Shown: piece by piece, positions 61,204 to 64,000 of the stretch
Layout of the letters: every line of letters begins with the position of its first letter
Numbering within the stretch: position 1 is the stretch's first letter
Origin: Brasenia schreberi
Taxonomy: Eukaryota; Streptophyta; Magnoliopsida; Nymphaeales; Cabombaceae
Assembly: GCA_036023115.1 (NCBI GenBank)
Contig: JAYKKT010000036.1
Coordinates: 6,622,001-6,686,000, forward strand
Reading direction: 5' to 3'
Length of the DNA: 64,000 bases
The notes under the pieces: generated by a model
Told to the model about the DNA's origin: nothing
The model's database searches: none
The model's input: only the letters and a program-made list of their open reading frames with translations
Translations under genes and position numbers: made by a program

Positions 61204-64000
61204 ATGGTGGAGTTGAGGGAGGTGCAGAGGCTGGAAGGTCATCAGGATAGGGTGTGGAGCCTCGCGTGGAACCCGACGACGGGGACAGCCGGCGTGCCGT
61301 CGATGCTAGCTTCCTGCAGCGGCGACCGGACGATCAGGATTTGGCTTCAGACAGATCCTAGGAACCATTCATCCTTTGAGTGCAGAGTAAGGTCCCCCAT
61401 CGTCCCGTTCCTTCACGTTCTCACTCTCTTACGATGTGATTGATAAACTAGTGTTGTTGAAGGTAAGTTGTAGGGATTCTAGATTGAAGTACGATGAGTA
61501 TTTCATCCTGGGAGGGAGACGATAATGGAAAAGATAAGTTTATCCTCGGAGAATTTTAAAAGTGAAATATTAGGATTGGTTATTGTTGGAGGAGAAAGAC
61601 AGAAGGAAAATACTTTCTTTGGGTGTCGTCTTAAGTGATTAAATGTCATAAACCCATAAAAAGGTTCCCGATCATCATTACGTGAAGTGCTGGCTAAGAT
61701 TTTGTCTTTCGTTCGGTGGTGGCTAACATCTTTTGTTGTACAATCGTTTCTGTTCTGCCTTCGTGAATAAATTCAGGGCACTAGATTCATCTTCTATGAA
61801 AGAGAGATGCCCCTAAAGTTGAAAATTTACTAAAACTCGCCATGCCGGGTTCTACCCAGAAAGGTTACTGATGTGGAACTTGATTATCACAAAGGGTTAG
61901 TGCCAATGGTGGGAAGGAAAGTACGTCGAAATTTATGCCTGGGCTAAAGATGTATGTTGACTCGTGTATGAAAGAGCAGAGTTAATGATGTTGTCCACAT
62001 GTCAAGGACATGTTTTGCCTTGTGCTGAACGCCATTGAATTCATATCACTTTGTTGGTGAACAGCTTGTTGAATCGGTAGGGGCTATGATCACCACCACC
62101 GTGCCGTTAATTTGTTGGCTAGGTGAATTACCCAAACGCTTAAGAGATCTCCTTGCTCTTACTTGTTATAGACTTCTTTAGTTCCTGGCTGGAAGAAATT
62201 TGAACATGAAATAAATACTTCTTACATAGTGTATTCCATAACCTTTTGCTAGTTTATTGTCATACATCGTTCTCCAGATTATATGAAATTATGAAATCTT
62301 ACAAGAAACATGTCTGTCCGTGGGAATGAAGTCTGTTACTTTATAAGCTGCCTAGGTATTCTCATATTTCCTACCAGCTTACCTGCGGAGTAAGTTTAGG
62401 AGTTCTGATTGCAATGTGGTACATGTATATGAGGTAACAATATTCTGAATGTGGTGGGATTATTTCACCATAGGTGCTTTAGTTTGACACCGAGTATTGG
62501 AAATTATTTTAGTTTCTTAGGTTGAAAGAAATTGTGTTCTTCAGTTGAAACAGTTATGCTGCCTTCTACATTTTGAAGCTGAAATCAGGTTCAGCTGTAG
62601 AATTGCATATTTAAAGACCGTACTTTCTTCTTGCATATTTTGGCAGGGTGTTCTCGATGAAATTCATACTCGAACTGTCCGATCTTGTGCATGGTCACCA
62701 TCCGGGAGGTTGCTAGCTACATCCAGTTTTGATGCTACAACTGCAATCTGGGAAATTGTTGGTGATGATTTTGAATGCGTTGCTTCTTTGGAGGTGTGCT
62801 TCTCTGACAATTTAATTTAATACGTTATCTTCTGTTTCTGTGGTACATTTGAGGTATTTTTTCCCCAACTTGTGTGGCTACTCTTGTTAGGGGCATGAGA
62901 ATGAAGTTAAAAGTGTTTCATGGAGTGCTTCTGGTTCACTACTCGCCACATGTGGTCGTGATAAATCAGTTTGGATCTGGGAAGTGCAGTCTGGTAATGA
63001 GTTTGAGTGTGTGTCTGTGTTGCAAGGTCACACACAGGATGTGAAGATGGTGTGTTGGCATCCGTTAGAAGATATTCTAGTTTCTGTGAGTTATGATAAT
63101 TCCATCAAGGTGAGTAGGCATTACTTTGCTATATCTTTCCTTTAAGTTTTGTTATTGATGATATTTTACGTGTACTTTTCATAAGGGTGTTTTATGTGGA
63201 TATACAAATGCCAGTCATCATCTTCCTGTAATGTCAGGTTTGGGCAGAAGATGGTGAAATGGATGATTGGCATTGTATACAGACATTAGATGAATCGGGC
63301 AGGTAAATACCACTTGTGAACTATATATACCATTAGTATTATTTTCCTTGCAGTTAATTATTTGAAAATTCACATTCTGATAATTTGAAGATTTAAAATG
63401 TGCCACAGTGATGGAAAATGCATCTTATCTTTTGTAAAGTTTCAATTTCATATGTATTTTACTTAAGTGTATTCCTAATAGGGCTGTGCTTGGGGCGAGT
63501 TTGAACACTCATGAATATGGATTTCAACCTTTTGTATTGGAAATTGTTATGTTATTCCTACATTATTAAGGTTCCTTAATGAAAAGTCCAAAATTTGGTA
63601 CCAGAAAAATGCCAAACACTATTGGATATATATGGAGAAATTCGGAGTCAATAAAAATGTTTGAGGAACGAGGATCAATGGGTATATATCCGTCTTCCGT
63701 TCCTAGTATAACTATTTACTACTGCCTTTTGTCTCTAATGTTAGTCTCGTGGGACATTAACTTTTTGAGTCCGACATTTTCATTATAAGCAGGAAGCTTT
63801 CTTGAAGTTCTTATCTAAATTAAATAAAATCTTTTGATTGGAACAGTTTGGGATTTCTTGTAAACAGAATATGAAATTGACTATTATCTCAAATGCCAAA
63901 ATCGTAGATTTTGATTGTATCTTGTTAGGTTACTTTATTAGATAATTATGTTGGGATTTCTTATTCATAGGATACAGTGAATTCGGTATATTCTATCAAA
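61204..64000 (+). CDS. CIA1: CIA1/CIAO1 WD40 protein of cytosolic Fe-S assembly, 3' part off the window
   Basis: Exons 61204-61386, 62647-62793, 62891-63109 and 63238-63302 join in phase; the next exon lies beyond the window. The protein starts [20 protein letters not shown], followed by WD repeats ending [30 protein letters not shown] and SYDNSIKVW. The signature [20 protein letters not shown] is typical of CIAO1. Known role: WD40 propeller subunit of the cytosolic iron-sulfur targeting complex (with MET18/MMS19 and AE7) that hands clusters to nuclear and cytosolic enzymes. Four of the expected seven blades are seen. No lesion is visible. Intron 1 is 1.26 kb, and intron 4 fills 63303-64000 without a recognised exon. 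Confidence 0.93.

Overview
This window looks like nuclear DNA of a flowering plant. It is AT-rich, its genes have many introns, and the families are plant ones: a UBP27-type deubiquitinase, a ZHOUPI-type bHLH, a GPI-type GH17 beta-1,3-glucanase, a plant t-SNARE-like protein and a CIA1/CIAO1 WD40 protein. The repeats are also typical of plants: an RTE-type LINE, Ty1/copia and Ty3/gypsy LTR elements, hAT-type MITEs and tRNA-like SINEs. I cannot name the species. Nothing resembles a bacterial operon, CRISPR array or prophage.

Layout. 1-4753 (minus): 5' two thirds of a UBP27-like gene that runs off the left edge, with a ~1 kb transposon in one intron and reading-phase problems around one exon. 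4754-12076: gene-free, holding a decayed gypsy element, a 5'-truncated LINE, a 350-bp tandem duplication, a solo LTR and a stray copy of UBP27 exon 1. 12077-16329 (plus): complete four-exon bHLH gene resembling ZHOUPI/RGE1. 16330-25700: repeat-rich, with a full-length but dead 3.28-kb RTE LINE bounded by a perfect 18-bp target-site duplication. 25737-33100 and 39014-42880: two copies of a tandemly duplicated GH17 block. The left gene is dead (indels, then a copia insertion); the right gene is intact with a TATA box. 44612-47017 (minus): plant syntaxin-6-like t-SNARE family gene. 47400-51900: minisatellites, SINE, MITEs and an old LINE. 52025-57098 (minus): an intron-bearing SYP132-type syntaxin relic with a nonsense codon and phase breaks, lacking its SNARE motif and membrane anchor. 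57100-61200: SINE-rich spacer. 61204-64000 (plus): first four exons of CIA1, running off the right edge.

The genes do not form a functional unit; this is ordinary plant gene order with nested repeats. The clearest new-looking material is repeat biology: one RTE LINE family in at least eight fragments, several with readable target-site duplications; a tRNA-like SINE family of about 120-130 bp; small MITEs with TAGACATG-like ends and 8-bp duplications; and paralogous GH17 blocks that allow insertions to be read as presence/absence. I found no convincing undescribed molecular system. Exon boundaries were read by eye from GT/AG signals, reading phase and remembered family conservation; no alignment was run.
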